DNA of 64,000 nt. Origin: Candidatus Sumerlaeaceae bacterium (GTDB lineage: Bacteria > Sumerlaeota > Sumerlaeia > Sumerlaeales > Sumerlaeaceae). The stretch spans positions 1-64,000 of the forward strand of contig JAOAAY010000017.1 of the NCBI GenBank assembly GCA_026418615.1, read 5' to 3'. A program made the translations under genes and the position numbers. Below, in pieces: positions 33,294 to 42,055 of this stretch. A model generated the notes under the pieces. The model worked only from the letters and a program-made list of their open reading frames with translations. It did not search any database and was not told where the DNA came from. Numbering within the stretch: position 1 is the stretch's first letter; every line of letters begins with the position of its first letter.

Positions 33294-34974
33294 GCCCGGC
33301 GACGGCCAGCGATCCATCTTAAACTATGACCTGCTGGATCTGCCGGGTTTGCGCTGGCTCAAACGGCGGTTCGGGTCTGCCGGTCCTGAAGCGCCGGTTT
33401 ATGACCTGTTCGATCTTTCGATCTTTCGCTGGTGGGTGTGGAAGTGGCGCTCGTTGATCATGGCCAACCTGAGGGTGCGCCGCGAGGCCAAGGCCGTGCT
33501 CTTCGGCGAATTGGCCGAGGCGTTGCGTCAGAAAATGCCGCTGCCCGAGGCCTTGGCTGCCAATTCGCAGACCCTTGAGGAATCTTGGCGGCGCAAGCGC
33601 CATGGCGTTGGGCGCGGCGCGGATTCGCGCCACAGCATCGTGCAGCGCTTCACGGCTCTGTTCATAGTCGGAATCGGATTCGTCGTGTTTTTGATTTACA
33701 CGGCACTGTCATTCCGCTACACTGATCCGGAGCGTGTCGCACGGCTTATGGCCAACCGCCTCCACAAACTTGTGGTGCGGGGCGTGCCGCTATCAGAAGC
33801 CATGCGCCGCTGCCACCCTGACTACGATCGCGCCGAGGTAGCCATCGTCGAGAACGCCGAGAAATGGGGCAACCTGCCCGAGGCGATCCAACGCCTCTCG
33901 GCCTATCAGGTGACGGAGAAAACCCTGACGGGCGCGGGCGTTAGCGCTATGTACCCGGTGATTCTGGCCTATGTCCTGCTGTTTCCTGTTGGGTTCATCC
34001 AGATCCTGCTGCTTCCCAAGTTTGCAGACATATATGTCCAACTGCAGGCCGATGTGCCCGCGTTGACACGGGCGCTCATGAACTTCAACCCCACGAGTTT
34101 CCCCATCGTTCTCGCCACAGTTGCCTGGTGGCTGCTTATCCTTTTCTGGATCGTCCGGGCTGTCATGAACGGCAACTTCATGGCTCGCTACATCATAGGT
34201 CTTGGCATCCTGAGTTTTGGTTTCTGGTTTGCCAGTCCCGGCGGTGTCCTTTTTCCGGTGTGGTGCGTCATGCCTTTGTTTCCGTGGGATTGGGCGACCC
34301 GACAACCCATCGTTGGAGTCATACCTCTGGTGTTGTTTTTCACCGCACTGATTATGCCCTACCTATTGGCCCGCGTCGAGGTCTGGATCTTGGCCATCGA
34401 ACGCGCCTCGGGTCGCCTGCTGCCCTGGCTGCCTTTTCTCGGCCGGACCCTCGGCAAGGCTGCTAAGGCCGAGGCTGACTCCCGTTGGCTTGCGGCGCTT
34501 AGCACGGCGCTGTCGGCAGGAGTTCCTGCTCCGGATGCCCTGCGGATGGCTGGAGCCACCGTCGGGGGTGTCTATCGTCGCCGCTCAGAGGCCGCGGCCT
34601 CGTTGGCCTTACAGGGTCTGTCCCTCGGCGGTGCCTGTGTTCGGGCTGGTGTGCTCGAGCCGCGCCTCAATCATCGTCTTGTCTTGGCCGATCGCAGCCC
34701 GCAGTTTATGAACGCGTTGCAGGCCATTGCTGAGGACGCCGGCGACAACGCGCAGCAAGTCCTCAGCCGCACCGCGCGCATCGCCGAGGTGGCCGGGCAG
34801 GTGCTTGTGGGCTGTGTCATGGCCGCCGCTGTGATCGCGATCTACCTGCCTCTGTTCAATATCCCGAGGATTTTCGCGCCCTTGAGTTCGCAGGCTCCGG
34901 TCATGAGGCCGTTCGCCGGCACCGTCGCATCTCATCCATCTGCAGATCCGCCTTTTGCCATACGGAGGGTATGA
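33280..34974 (+). CDS. GspF-like inner-membrane platform protein, enlarged
   Basis: The 564-residue membrane protein contains two PulF/T2SSF-type segments: an N-terminal one split by a membrane helix (LFGELAEALRQKMPLPEALA at 75-94, then MANRLHKLVVRGVPLSEAMR and VENAEKWGNLPEAIQRLSAY) and a C-terminal one (ADSRWLAALSTALSAGVPAP, with a degraded end ITDRSPQFMNALQAIAED-like). Between them is an unusually long membrane block with about six helices, including GFIQILLLPKFADIYVQLQ, typical of the GspF mid-region. It should form the platform around which the ATPase works. It overlaps gspE by 14 bp and is followed 3 bp later by a second GspF-like gene. Having two platform proteins in tandem is unusual. 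Confidence 0.8.
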   Translation: MNTPKPGDGQRSILNYDLLDLPGLRWLKRRFGSAGPEAPVYDLFDLSIFRWWVWKWRSLIMANLRVRREAKAVLFGELAEALRQKMPLPEALAANSQTLEESWRRKRHGVGRGADSRHSIVQRFTALFIVGIGFVVFLIYTALSFRYTDPERVARLMANRLHKLVVRGVPLSEAMRRCHPDYDRAEVAIVENAEKWGNLPEAIQRLSAYQVTEKTLTGAGVSAMYPVILAYVLLFPVGFIQILLLPKFADIYVQLQADVPALTRALMNFNPTSFPIVLATVAWWLLILFWIVRAVMNGNFMARYIIGLGILSFGFWFASPGGVLFPVWCVMPLFPWDWATRQPIVGVIPLVLFFTALIMPYLLARVEVWILAIERASGRLLPWLPFLGRTLGKAAKAEADSRWLAALSTALSAGVPAPDALRMAGATVGGVYRRRSEAAASLALQGLSLGGACVRAGVLEPRLNHRLVLADRSPQFMNALQAIAEDAGDNAQQVLSRTARIAEVAGQVLVGCVMAAAVIAIYLPLFNIPRIFAPLSSQAPVMRPFAGTVASHPSADPPFAIRRV

Positions 34975-34977
34975 ACC

Positions 34978-36024
34978 ATGAGTAGGCTGACTTGGAAGGA
35001 CACAGAACTTCTTGCGCGCGAGTTGGCGAGTTTCGCGCGGGCGGGCATTCCGATTCCCGATGGACTGCGACAGTTGTCGCTCTCGCTGAGCCCGGGCCCG
35101 CTGCAAAAACTGGCCCAGACAGTGGCGACGCAGGTGGAACAGGGCATGCCCCTGTCCGAGGCGTTGAGCGCGTCCGGCAAGGGCGTACGCAACGAACTCA
35201 TCGCCTTGGTGCGCTGCGGTGAAATGTCGGGCGACATGCGCGGTCTGCTTGATTTCGCCGTGGAGCACGCCCGGCGCATCGAGCGCCACCGCTCTGCGCT
35301 GCTCACCGTGCTGATCTACCCGGTGTTCGTTTTGGCCATGCTGATTTTATCCATGGCCTTCGTCTTTGCCACAATCATTCCGATCATCGAGATTAGGGTC
35401 GAGGAACTTGTTGGTATGGAAATACCGCGCCTGACCCAGATGATGATTGATCTCTCCCGGTTGTTGGACGGTCCGCTCGGTGTTGCCGTCCTCGCGATCG
35501 TGTTGCTGGCGCTCGCGGGTCTCTTATTCTCGGGCGCTTATCATGACTGGCTCCAGCGGGTTATCGGCTACCTGCCGGGTTTCGATATCCTCGTCTCTCT
35601 GAGTGACACGGCAGTCAGCATGAAGTTCCTTGCCAGTACCGTCTCCCGGGGCGTGCCACTGCCAGATGCCTTGGCGGCGGCGAGCCTCGCGGTGTTTACG
35701 ACGCAGTCGCGTACGATGCTGGGCAGCATGGCCAAGGCCGCCGCGCAGGGGCACAAGGTTGGGCCTATGCTGGCCGGACGAATTCCCGCCACGGCCGCCT
35801 GGCTTTTCCGGCAGGCGGAAGAGACAGGCTCGCTGGCTGCGGCATGCGCGGGCATCGCCTCGTATTGCGAGGATCGGTTCGACCGCGTCAGCAAGCGCAG
35901 CCTCGCCATCCTGGAGCCGGTCCTTTTGCTGTGTGTTTCCCTTGTCGTAGGAATTACCCTTTTGTCCATCTATTTGCCAATTTTCCGGATTCCCGGGTGC
36001 TACTTATTCGCGGGCACTGATTAA
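34978..36024 (+). CDS. GspF/PilC-family inner-membrane platform protein
   Basis: The 348-residue protein has the standard T2SSF plan: an N-terminal cytoplasmic domain (LARELASFARAGIPIPDGLR, VRCGEMSGDMRGLLDFAVEH), a membrane hairpin with LIYPVFVLAMLILSMAFVFA, a second cytoplasmic domain (SDTAVSMKFLASTVSRGVPL, FRQAEETGSLAAACAGIASY) and a C-terminal helix ending LLSIYLPIFRIPG. The length fits PilC/GspF (about 400) with a short N-terminus. It starts 3 bp after the preceding GspF-like gene. A degraded copy of its last 18 codons follows the stop. It probably works with the compact ATPase to assemble the pseudopilins encoded next. Confidence 0.92.
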   Translation: MSRLTWKDTELLARELASFARAGIPIPDGLRQLSLSLSPGPLQKLAQTVATQVEQGMPLSEALSASGKGVRNELIALVRCGEMSGDMRGLLDFAVEHARRIERHRSALLTVLIYPVFVLAMLILSMAFVFATIIPIIEIRVEELVGMEIPRLTQMMIDLSRLLDGPLGVAVLAIVLLALAGLLFSGAYHDWLQRVIGYLPGFDILVSLSDTAVSMKFLASTVSRGVPLPDALAAASLAVFTTQSRTMLGSMAKAAAQGHKVGPMLAGRIPATAAWLFRQAEETGSLAAACAGIASYCEDRFDRVSKRSLAILEPVLLLCVSLVVGITLLSIYLPIFRIPGCYLFAGTD

Positions 36025-36025
36025 A

Positions 36026-36079
36026 TCCTGGTCGGTAGGAATCACCATTTTGTCTATGTATTTGCCGGTTTTTCCAGAT
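36026..36079 (+). pseudogene. Remnant copy of a GspF C-terminus
   Basis: Directly after the GspF stop, in a shifted frame, bases 36026-36079 read SWSVGITILSMYLPVFPD. The real GspF ends SLVVGITLLSIYLPIFRIPG, so the two are nearly the same at protein level and clearly related at DNA level (GTAGGAAT-ACC-TTTTGTC). It is a leftover of a duplicated or recombined GspF gene end, now non-coding leader of the next gene. Confidence 0.8.
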
Positions 36080-36105
36080 TGCCGAGATCCATGGGGGCAT
36101 GCGAC

Positions 36106-36498
36106 ATGAACACGGAACAGACAACCCTTGGCAGTCGGCGAGCCATGACGCTGCTCGAACTGATGATCTTCCTGGGTGTGTTCTCGCTGCTGGCCGTTGC
36201 GACCATGCGTTGCATTGGTGACGGGCGCCTGCTGCGGGCTAACGCGCGCGACCGGTCGGTCATGACGGCCATCGCCCTGAGCGAATTGGAGCGTGCGCGG
36301 ACGATGCCTTCCAGCAACCTCAACGGCGGGCGCGTGGAGCGAAGCGATCCCTCTTGGCCATCAGGCACGGTAGCCGCAGTGGAACTCGCCCCGCGCCCCG
36401 ATGGCACATGGCTTTTGGATGTGACCGTCACGCGTGACGGCGCTGAGGGCCGACCTTCGGTTCGCCTCACCACAATCCGCCCCGGAGGCCCGTCATGA
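36106..36498 (+). CDS. Minor pseudopilin (GspI-like)
   Basis: The 130-residue protein has a type IV prepilin N-terminus: RRAMTLLELMIFLGVFSLLA, with Glu at position +5 of the mature pilin and a hydrophobic helix. The residue before the cleavage site is Ala14, not the usual Gly. The rest is short with a GspI-like sequence of strands. A GGGG element sits 8 bases before the ATG. The TGA overlaps the next ATG. Minor pseudopilins cap or prime the pseudopilus. Confidence 0.82.
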   Translation: MNTEQTTLGSRRAMTLLELMIFLGVFSLLAVATMRCIGDGRLLRANARDRSVMTAIALSELERARTMPSSNLNGGRVERSDPSWPSGTVAAVELAPRPDGTWLLDVTVTRDGAEGRPSVRLTTIRPGGPS

Positions 36499-37031
36499 GA
36501 GACTTTCAGCCCAAGGTTCGACGCCATGCAGGCTTCACCCTGATCGAAACTCTGATCGTCGTTGCGATGTTGGCCATCTTCACGGCCTCGTCGCTGGTGA
36601 TGGTGACCGCCCCGATGTACGAGCGCGTCTACGCAGACATCGAGGCACCGCGCGAGGCCGGGCTGGCGACTTTGCTGCCGGCGCTGGTGTCGGACGCGCA
36701 TGCGGCGGCCTCCGCCGAGGCGCCGGACGGCGCATTCGTCCTGCGGGGTGCGGCGCCGGGCGGCGACGATATCGCGTATTTTGTGGACACAGCGAAGCAG
36801 TTACGCCGGGCGCAGGCTTCGGCGGGCGCCTCTTGGGAGGATCTGCGCGGACGAGCGGCGGGCGCGGCACTGCTCGAAGACATCGAGGCGTTCTCGGCCA
36901 GCCACGACGAATCCGCGGGCCTCTGGCGCGTGACCTTGCGGACGGCCACGACGCGGCTCGGCCGGAAAATGAGCGCAGATCACACAATCACTGTGGCCGT
37001 CGGCAAGACTTGGGCGGGAGGTGGACGATGA
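36495..37031 (+). CDS. Minor pseudopilin (GspJ-like)
   Basis: The 178-residue product has a canonical prepilin signal, RRHAGFTLIETLIVVAMLAI (Gly13 cleaved before Phe, Glu at +5). The size and an Ala-rich soluble domain fit GspJ/PilW-type minor pseudopilins. It overlaps its neighbours on both sides as ATGA, showing that four consecutive genes (36106-38214) are read as one coupled unit. No Ca-binding DPWG motif is seen. Confidence 0.85.
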   Translation: MRDFQPKVRRHAGFTLIETLIVVAMLAIFTASSLVMVTAPMYERVYADIEAPREAGLATLLPALVSDAHAAASAEAPDGAFVLRGAAPGGDDIAYFVDTAKQLRRAQASAGASWEDLRGRAAGAALLEDIEAFSASHDESAGLWRVTLRTATTRLGRKMSADHTITVAVGKTWAGGGR

Positions 37032-37453
37032 AGACGATCACGGACTCTCTTGTCAGGTCCCGCACGACTCGTGGCACCGTGACCATGTTCGGCTTCGCGG
37101 CGCTCACGGTCATGCTCGGGCTGCTTTGCTCTGCTGTGCTTCTGCGGTCGCTCGATTCGTACGCGGCCTCGGGACGGGGCGAGATGCGCCTGCAAGCACT
37201 GGCTGCGGCGGAGGGCGCTGTGGTCGCGCTGCTCGCGGCCAACGGCGAGCCCACCACACAACCGCTGGCCTTGGGCCGTTGCCGGGTAACCTACGGCGAG
37301 GCACGCGCAGACGCCGGCGGACGCACCGTCGCTATGACCGTCCATGTGTATCGGACGGGTGAACGGCCGGCGCTGACTCAGCATTACCGGGCACGCCTCC
37401 TACCGCGCGGCGACGGCGGCTGGGGACTCGACCGGCTGGAGGTGGTCCCATGA
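37028..37453 (+). CDS. PilX/GspK-like minor pilus protein
   Basis: The 141-residue protein begins MKTITDSLVRSRTTRGTVTM and has one N-terminal membrane helix (FAALTVMLGLLCSAVLLRSL) that keeps a helical continuation with AEGAVVALLAANGE, as in PilX/GspK N-termini (RG-x-ALL... then AE). The prepilin Glu+5 is not evident, as in GspK/PilX variants. A longer same-frame ORF starts at 36434 inside the upstream gene, but the ATG at 37028 overlapping the previous stop is the real start. It is likely part of the pseudopilus tip complex. Confidence 0.72.
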   Translation: MKTITDSLVRSRTTRGTVTMFGFAALTVMLGLLCSAVLLRSLDSYAASGRGEMRLQALAAAEGAVVALLAANGEPTTQPLALGRCRVTYGEARADAGGRTVAMTVHVYRTGERPALTQHYRARLLPRGDGGWGLDRLEVVP

Positions 37454-38214
37454 ACGCATGCACTTCACGGAGGCGCGCTTTCACCTTTGTCGAACTGCTG
37501 GTAGCAGTCGTCATCGTGACTGTCCTCGCGGCCATCGGCGTGCCCAATTTTCTCGAGGCACAGTTGCGCTCGAAGAGGGCGGTTGTCCGTTCGGACATGG
37601 CCGTCATCGAGGCCGCGCTGCGCGCCTACTATGCGGACTACAACGAATATCCGTCGAACAACGCAGAATTGCGGGAGTTCAAACTGGCCGCCCTCGAGAT
37701 GACTACAACCGAGGTGCTCGCCATGGCCACCCCCTCCACGGCTACTGTGTCGTGGGGACAAAACGACCCGGCCTTCGCCAAGCGCCCCGGCAACTCAGCA
37801 TGGTTATTCCCATCTGGTCATGGTTTCGGGGAAACATATAATCCCGTGCTTGGACTCTCTGGATTTGATCTGAAAGTCCTGACAACGCCGATTCCATATC
37901 TCGCACGCGCTTTACCGCGGGATATCTTTCAGAGCGTTTCCGTACCGCCGATTTACCTTAGCCTCGCCGACCTTCCGCAAGATAAGCCTCCGGCCAAGGG
38001 GGTTGGGCTGAGACGCCGCTATATACTTGGCAGCGTCGGACCAGACGGCAGGTGGGGGGCGCGCATAGGCTTTATGATGGATCACCCAATCAAGGGACCA
38101 TTTATCCCGTACGATCCGACCAACGGGTCAGTCTCGGCGGGCGAAATTATCTCGTACGGGCATGGTGAGCAGGAGGTGGAGCCGCTGCCACCATTGGAGT
38201 CACCGGTTCCATAA
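37450..38214 (+). CDS. GspG-like (pseudo)pilin
   Basis: The 254-residue protein has a prepilin start RRRAFTFVELLVAVVIVTVL, with Ala at -1 instead of Gly, and a helix continuing into VPNFLEAQLRSKRAVVRSDM and EAALRAYYADYNEYPSNNAE, a signature shared by many GspG-like pilins of environmental anaerobes. The C-terminus has the family's YILGSVGPDGRWG segment. The canonical Ca-binding DPWG motif is not present. It may be the major subunit of this locus. It is followed by a 398-bp gap. Confidence 0.87.
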   Translation: MNACTSRRRAFTFVELLVAVVIVTVLAAIGVPNFLEAQLRSKRAVVRSDMAVIEAALRAYYADYNEYPSNNAELREFKLAALEMTTTEVLAMATPSTATVSWGQNDPAFAKRPGNSAWLFPSGHGFGETYNPVLGLSGFDLKVLTTPIPYLARALPRDIFQSVSVPPIYLSLADLPQDKPPAKGVGLRRRYILGSVGPDGRWGARIGFMMDHPIKGPFIPYDPTNGSVSAGEIISYGHGEQEVEPLPPLESPVP

Positions 38215-38612
38215 GCAACGGGCATCGAACTCTTTTCTAAATGCTCGTGGAAAAGGCTGGCCCGTAGCCGTGCGAGACCGCTCAGCATGGCGGGTAGCGA
38301 AGGAAGGTTCGCTGCGGCTCTGTCAGCCCTAATCGGCGCATTTCCGGGATGACCCTGAAAGGCCGGCCATTTTAAAACCCGTTTCCGGGTCAGTTGGAAC
38401 CTGCATAACTTTTGAGCGTCGGACCGCTGCGAGCGGACGGATGCATTCGTGCTTGCGACTTGGCTTCACAGCCGTCAAGGAATTGACCCGGAGCATCGTG
38501 CGTTCGCGGCGCGAGGTGTTTCGGCGAACGCCGGGCATGCCGCACAGACGCTGGTCGAACCGCCGGGAGCGTATCGGAGAACCGCCCGTCGGTCAGGAGA
38601 GAGTTTGACATC
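38215..38612. other. Intergenic region before korA
   Basis: About 400 bp without a supportable gene separate the pilin operon from korA. It contains a small perfect hairpin ACCCG-tttc-CGGGT at 38377-38390 and a GGCCGGCC palindrome near 38361. Neither is followed by a T-run, so no terminator is called. The korA promoter should lie here. The korA ribosome site (AGGAGAGA) is at about 38595-38602. Confidence 0.5.
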
Positions 38613-40427
38613 ATGAGTGCTTCCAAATCCCTCACCGTACGGTTCGAGGGGGATTCGGGCGACGGCATCATCACCATGGGCAAGGTGGCCGCCCGCACCG
38701 CCGCCCGTCTGGGTTATCATGTCTACACTTACAGCACTTTTCTTGCTGTCGTGCGCGGCGGTCAGGTGACCTTCCAGATGCGCATCGGCGCAGAGCCGCT
38801 TGTGTCGCAGGGCAACGAGCCCGATATCCTTGTGGCGCTCAACCGGCAGGCTGTCAAAGATGTGGGGCCGTTGGTCAAGCCGGGCGGAATCGTCATTCAT
38901 CCGCCGTGGGACGGCCAGCCCGAGGCTATCGGTGCCGGCGTGACCGCGCTGGAGGTGAACTATAAGGAACTGTCTTTGGGCGAGACGGGTTCGCCCCGCA
39001 GCAAAAACATGGTGGCCGCGGGCGTGGCGATGGGCCTGCTGGGATTTGACGAGGCCACGGCCGCGGCTGTGGTTGAGGAGCATTTTTCCGGCAAAGGGGA
39101 GGATGTCATCACGGCCAACCGGGGGGCGCTGGCCGCCGGCTTTGATGCCGGGCAGGCGGCCGCGAATGCCGCCGCTGCCCTGCGTTTCACGCCGCCGGAG
39201 CCGCACCCGCGCATGTTGCTCTCGGGCAACGAGGCCGTGGCTCTGGGCGCCCTCGCCGCGGGTGTGCGCTTTTTTGCCGGCTACCCCATTACGCCTGCCA
39301 GCGAAATCATGGAATGGCTGGCGGCCGAACTGCCCAAAGTGGGCGGGATCATGTTTCAGGCCGAGGATGAAATCGCCTCGGTGGGCATGTGCATCGGCGC
39401 GTCGTTCGGCGGCGTCAAAAGCATGACAGCCACCAGCGGCCCCGGCCTGTCGCTGATGATCGAACTGCTCGGCCTCGCCGGCATGGCGGAGATTCCCATG
39501 GTCGTGGTGGATGTTCAGCGTGCCGGGCCTTCAACCGGTATGCCCACCAAGGAGGCTCAGGGAGACCTGCATCAAGCCGCGCAGGGCACCCACGGCGAGG
39601 TGCCGCGCGTCGTGCTGGCCCCCCAGACGGTGGCCGACTGCTTCGAGCAGACGGTGCGGGCCGTCAACACGGCCCACGAATTCCAGATTCCCGTCATCTT
39701 GCTCTCGAGCCAATCGCTCAGTCACCGCATGCAGACCATCGAGCCCGACGAACTGCGGACCATCCAGCCGTTTGAGGAGAAATTCTACCAACCGCCGGCG
39801 GACGGGCGCGGCGGTCAGCCGGCGGAACCTTATAAACGGTATGCATGGCGCAATGATGGCATGCCCGTCGAGCGCGCCATTCCCGGCACGCCGGGGGGCA
39901 TGTACCGAACGGGCGGACTCGAGCACGACGAGTATGGCAATCCTGACTTCGACCCGGAGGTGCGCAGCAAAATGGTTTTGCGGCGCCGCCTGCGCATGCA
40001 CGCCATTGCGCGTCACTTCGAGGAGGACATTGCCACCGAACAGCCGCTGCCGCCGCCGGCCCCGCTCGGGCTGATGAGTTGGGGGGCGTCGGCCTCCGTG
40101 GCCCTCGAGGCCCTCCAGCAGATGGAAGCCAAAGGCATCAAAATGACTTATTTCATGCCGCGCATCCTGTGGCCGATGCCCGATGTCATCATCGAGCGCT
40201 TCCTCACGCGCGGCTTGAAATACCTTTTTGTGTGCGAACTCAATGCCACGCGGCAGTTCGCGGAAATGCTGCGCGCGCGCTACACTGCCACGCTGGTCAA
40301 GCATGACATCGAGGTCATCAGCATCATCAAGGATGACGGCCTGCCGTTCACACCCGGAGAAATCGAACAGCGCATCCTCAATGCGCTTGCCGCGCGCAAC
40401 TGGACGCCCGAGGAGGTAACCGTATGA
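38613..40427 (+). CDS. korA: 2-oxoacid:ferredoxin oxidoreductase, fused gamma-alpha subunit
   Basis: The 604-residue protein fuses a gamma domain (residues 1-195; FEGDSGDGIITMGKVAART, GGQVTFQMRIG) to the alpha domain that binds the TPP pyrimidine (from about 205; FFAGYPITPASEIMEWLA, MTATSGPGLSLMIELLGLA). This is the KorA/VorB layout. With KorB it converts 2-oxoglutarate or a related 2-oxoacid plus CoA to acyl-CoA, CO2 and reduced ferredoxin, or the reverse. It has a good AGGAGA ribosome site and overlaps korB by ATGA. Substrate specificity cannot be fixed from motifs alone; KorA is the most common identity for this pair. Confidence 0.92.
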   Translation: MSASKSLTVRFEGDSGDGIITMGKVAARTAARLGYHVYTYSTFLAVVRGGQVTFQMRIGAEPLVSQGNEPDILVALNRQAVKDVGPLVKPGGIVIHPPWDGQPEAIGAGVTALEVNYKELSLGETGSPRSKNMVAAGVAMGLLGFDEATAAAVVEEHFSGKGEDVITANRGALAAGFDAGQAAANAAAALRFTPPEPHPRMLLSGNEAVALGALAAGVRFFAGYPITPASEIMEWLAAELPKVGGIMFQAEDEIASVGMCIGASFGGVKSMTATSGPGLSLMIELLGLAGMAEIPMVVVDVQRAGPSTGMPTKEAQGDLHQAAQGTHGEVPRVVLAPQTVADCFEQTVRAVNTAHEFQIPVILLSSQSLSHRMQTIEPDELRTIQPFEEKFYQPPADGRGGQPAEPYKRYAWRNDGMPVERAIPGTPGGMYRTGGLEHDEYGNPDFDPEVRSKMVLRRRLRMHAIARHFEEDIATEQPLPPPAPLGLMSWGASASVALEALQQMEAKGIKMTYFMPRILWPMPDVIIERFLTRGLKYLFVCELNATRQFAEMLRARYTATLVKHDIEVISIIKDDGLPFTPGEIEQRILNALAARNWTPEEVTV

Positions 40428-41311
40428 CACCCGACACCGCAACGGCCGCGCCGGCGGCCGGATCTGCAGCCGCGAAATCCTCTTACAAAGGCTCCCGCCC
40501 CACTTGGTGCCCGGGCTGCGGCGACTACGGAGTCCTCGCGTGTCTCGACAAGGCCTTGCAGGCCTACGGGCGGCCCGAGTGGGAGGTGGTTGTTGTCTCC
40601 GGCATCGGCTGCTCCAGCCGTTTTCCGTTTTTCATGAACACCTACGGTTTTCACTCCGCGCACGGCCGCGCCCTGACCGTCGCCACGGGGCTCAAACTTG
40701 CGCGCCCGGACCTCACGGTGGTCTGCACCGGCGGTGACGGCGACGCGCTGGCCATCGGCGGCAACCATTTCTTCCACACGATGCGCCGGAATGTGGACCT
40801 GACCTATATCCTGATGGACAATCAGATTTATGGAATGACGAAGGGTCAAACGGCGCCCACCAGCGCGGTGGGCATGGAGACAAAGTCGTCACCCTACGGC
40901 AATGTGGAGCCGCCGGTGGACCCCTGCTGGGCAGCGCTGACCATGGGCGCCACCTTCGTGGCGCAGACGGCATCGCACGATCCGGCCCAGATGACGGCGC
41001 TCATCCTCGAGGCGCTTCGCCACCCCGGAATGGCCTTTGTCAACTGCCTGTCGCCCTGCGTGACATTCAATGAAGTCATGGACAAAGAGTACTTCAAAGC
41101 CCATGGGGACCCCTTGCCGCCCGACTGGGACCCCTCGGATTTCGAGGCGGCGATTCGTTTGCTGCGCAACGCGGGCGATCGTTTCCCCCTCGGGCTGATC
41201 CATCGCCGGATCGAACCCACGCTCGGCCAGCGGGTCGAGAACATCACCAACAGGATTCGTGCGCAAGCCGGCGAGGCGGATGTCCTCAGCATCGCGCGTC
41301 AATTTTTGTAG
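40424..41311 (+). CDS. korB: 2-oxoacid:ferredoxin oxidoreductase, beta subunit
   Basis: The 295-residue protein binds TPP diphosphate (GGDGDALAIGGNH, NQIYGMTKGQTAPTS) and a [4Fe-4S] cluster through Cys29 and Cys32 (WCPGCGDYG), Cys63 (GIGCSSR) and a Cys near 213 (LSPCVTFN). The pattern matches KorB-type subunits. Translation is coupled to korA through an ATGA overlap. There is no KorC/KorD ferredoxin subunit downstream, so this two-subunit enzyme probably uses soluble ferredoxin. It converges on tsaB. Confidence 0.94.
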   Translation: MTPDTATAAPAAGSAAAKSSYKGSRPTWCPGCGDYGVLACLDKALQAYGRPEWEVVVVSGIGCSSRFPFFMNTYGFHSAHGRALTVATGLKLARPDLTVVCTGGDGDALAIGGNHFFHTMRRNVDLTYILMDNQIYGMTKGQTAPTSAVGMETKSSPYGNVEPPVDPCWAALTMGATFVAQTASHDPAQMTALILEALRHPGMAFVNCLSPCVTFNEVMDKEYFKAHGDPLPPDWDPSDFEAAIRLLRNAGDRFPLGLIHRRIEPTLGQRVENITNRIRAQAGEADVLSIARQFL

Positions 41312-41326
41312 CGGGTACGGCTTGCG

Positions 41327-42055
41327 TCAGACGCGTTTGGGCTTCGCCCGCTCCATATAACTGCGGGCGACATACTCCGGCTGGAGCGCCGCGGGGTCGT
41401 CTGTGTCGCCCCGCCGCCAGCGTTCCATGGCCAACACGGCCACCTCCTCGGCCGATGGCAGCCGCCGATGTGGCGGTGCCAGCACGAAGCGGTCGCCCAG
41501 CAGCGCTGCAAACTCCCGCGCATACCGCAGCGCTCCCTCGCCCAGAAAAACGGTGGGTTCCGTCACCCATTCGGCCACCTCGGCCGTTCGCCCGGCGAAA
41601 TCCTCGCGCAGACGGACCACCGTTGGCAGCCCTGCGCCACCTTCCCCTTTCAGCCGAAACAGCGCCGCATAGACCAGCCCCTGACGGGCGTCGAGCACGG
41701 GGCAGACCGGACAGCCGCCCGCGACGCCGGCGGCGCGCAACGCCAGCGCCTCGAGAGTCGGCACGCCCACGAGGGCCGCGCCGGTGGCATAGGCCAAGCC
41801 TTTGGCCGCGCTCAGCCCGACTCGCAAACCAGTAAACGAACCCGGGCCGCGCGAGATGGCCACTGCGCCCACCTGCTCGAGCGCGGTCTCGGTGCGCTCG
41901 AGCAGCCATTCGACGGCGGGCAGTAAACGCTGCGAATAGAGCGCACGGCTGGTGAAACAGAGCGAGCCCAGCAGGATCTCTCCGCTGAGCAAGGCCGCGC
42001 CGCCTGTGGTGCCGGAGGTCTCCAGCGCCAGGACGATCTCGCGTGCTGCGCTCAT
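41327..42055 (-). CDS. tsaB: tRNA threonylcarbamoyladenosine biosynthesis protein TsaB
   Basis: The 242-residue protein has the ASKHA-fold TsaB motifs LALETSGTTGGAALL, VGAVAISRGPGSFTGLRVGL and SAAKGLAYATG, and a short C-terminal domain. TsaB is the inactive paralogue of TsaD that scaffolds t6A37 synthesis in tRNAs reading ANN codons, and is essential in most bacteria. The ATG at 42055 is used; a GTG three codons earlier is possible. No tsaE, tsaD or rimI is adjacent. It converges with korB over a 15-bp gap. Confidence 0.93.
   Translation of the reverse strand: MSAAREIVLALETSGTTGGAALLSGEILLGSLCFTSRALYSQRLLPAVEWLLERTETALEQVGAVAISRGPGSFTGLRVGLSAAKGLAYATGAALVGVPTLEALALRAAGVAGGCPVCPVLDARQGLVYAALFRLKGEGGAGLPTVVRLREDFAGRTAEVAEWVTEPTVFLGEGALRYAREFAALLGDRFVLAPPHRRLPSAEEVAVLAMERWRRGDTDDPAALQPEYVARSYMERAKPKRV

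Noticed and set aside
36434-37027. Long N-terminal extension of the PilX-like gene
   Set aside because: It overlaps the GspJ-like gene in another frame; the ATG at 37028 with ATGA overlap and a membrane helix just after it is the natural start.
38377-38390. ACCCG-tttc-CGGGT hairpin as a terminator of the pilin operon
   Set aside because: The stem is only five pairs and no T-run follows.
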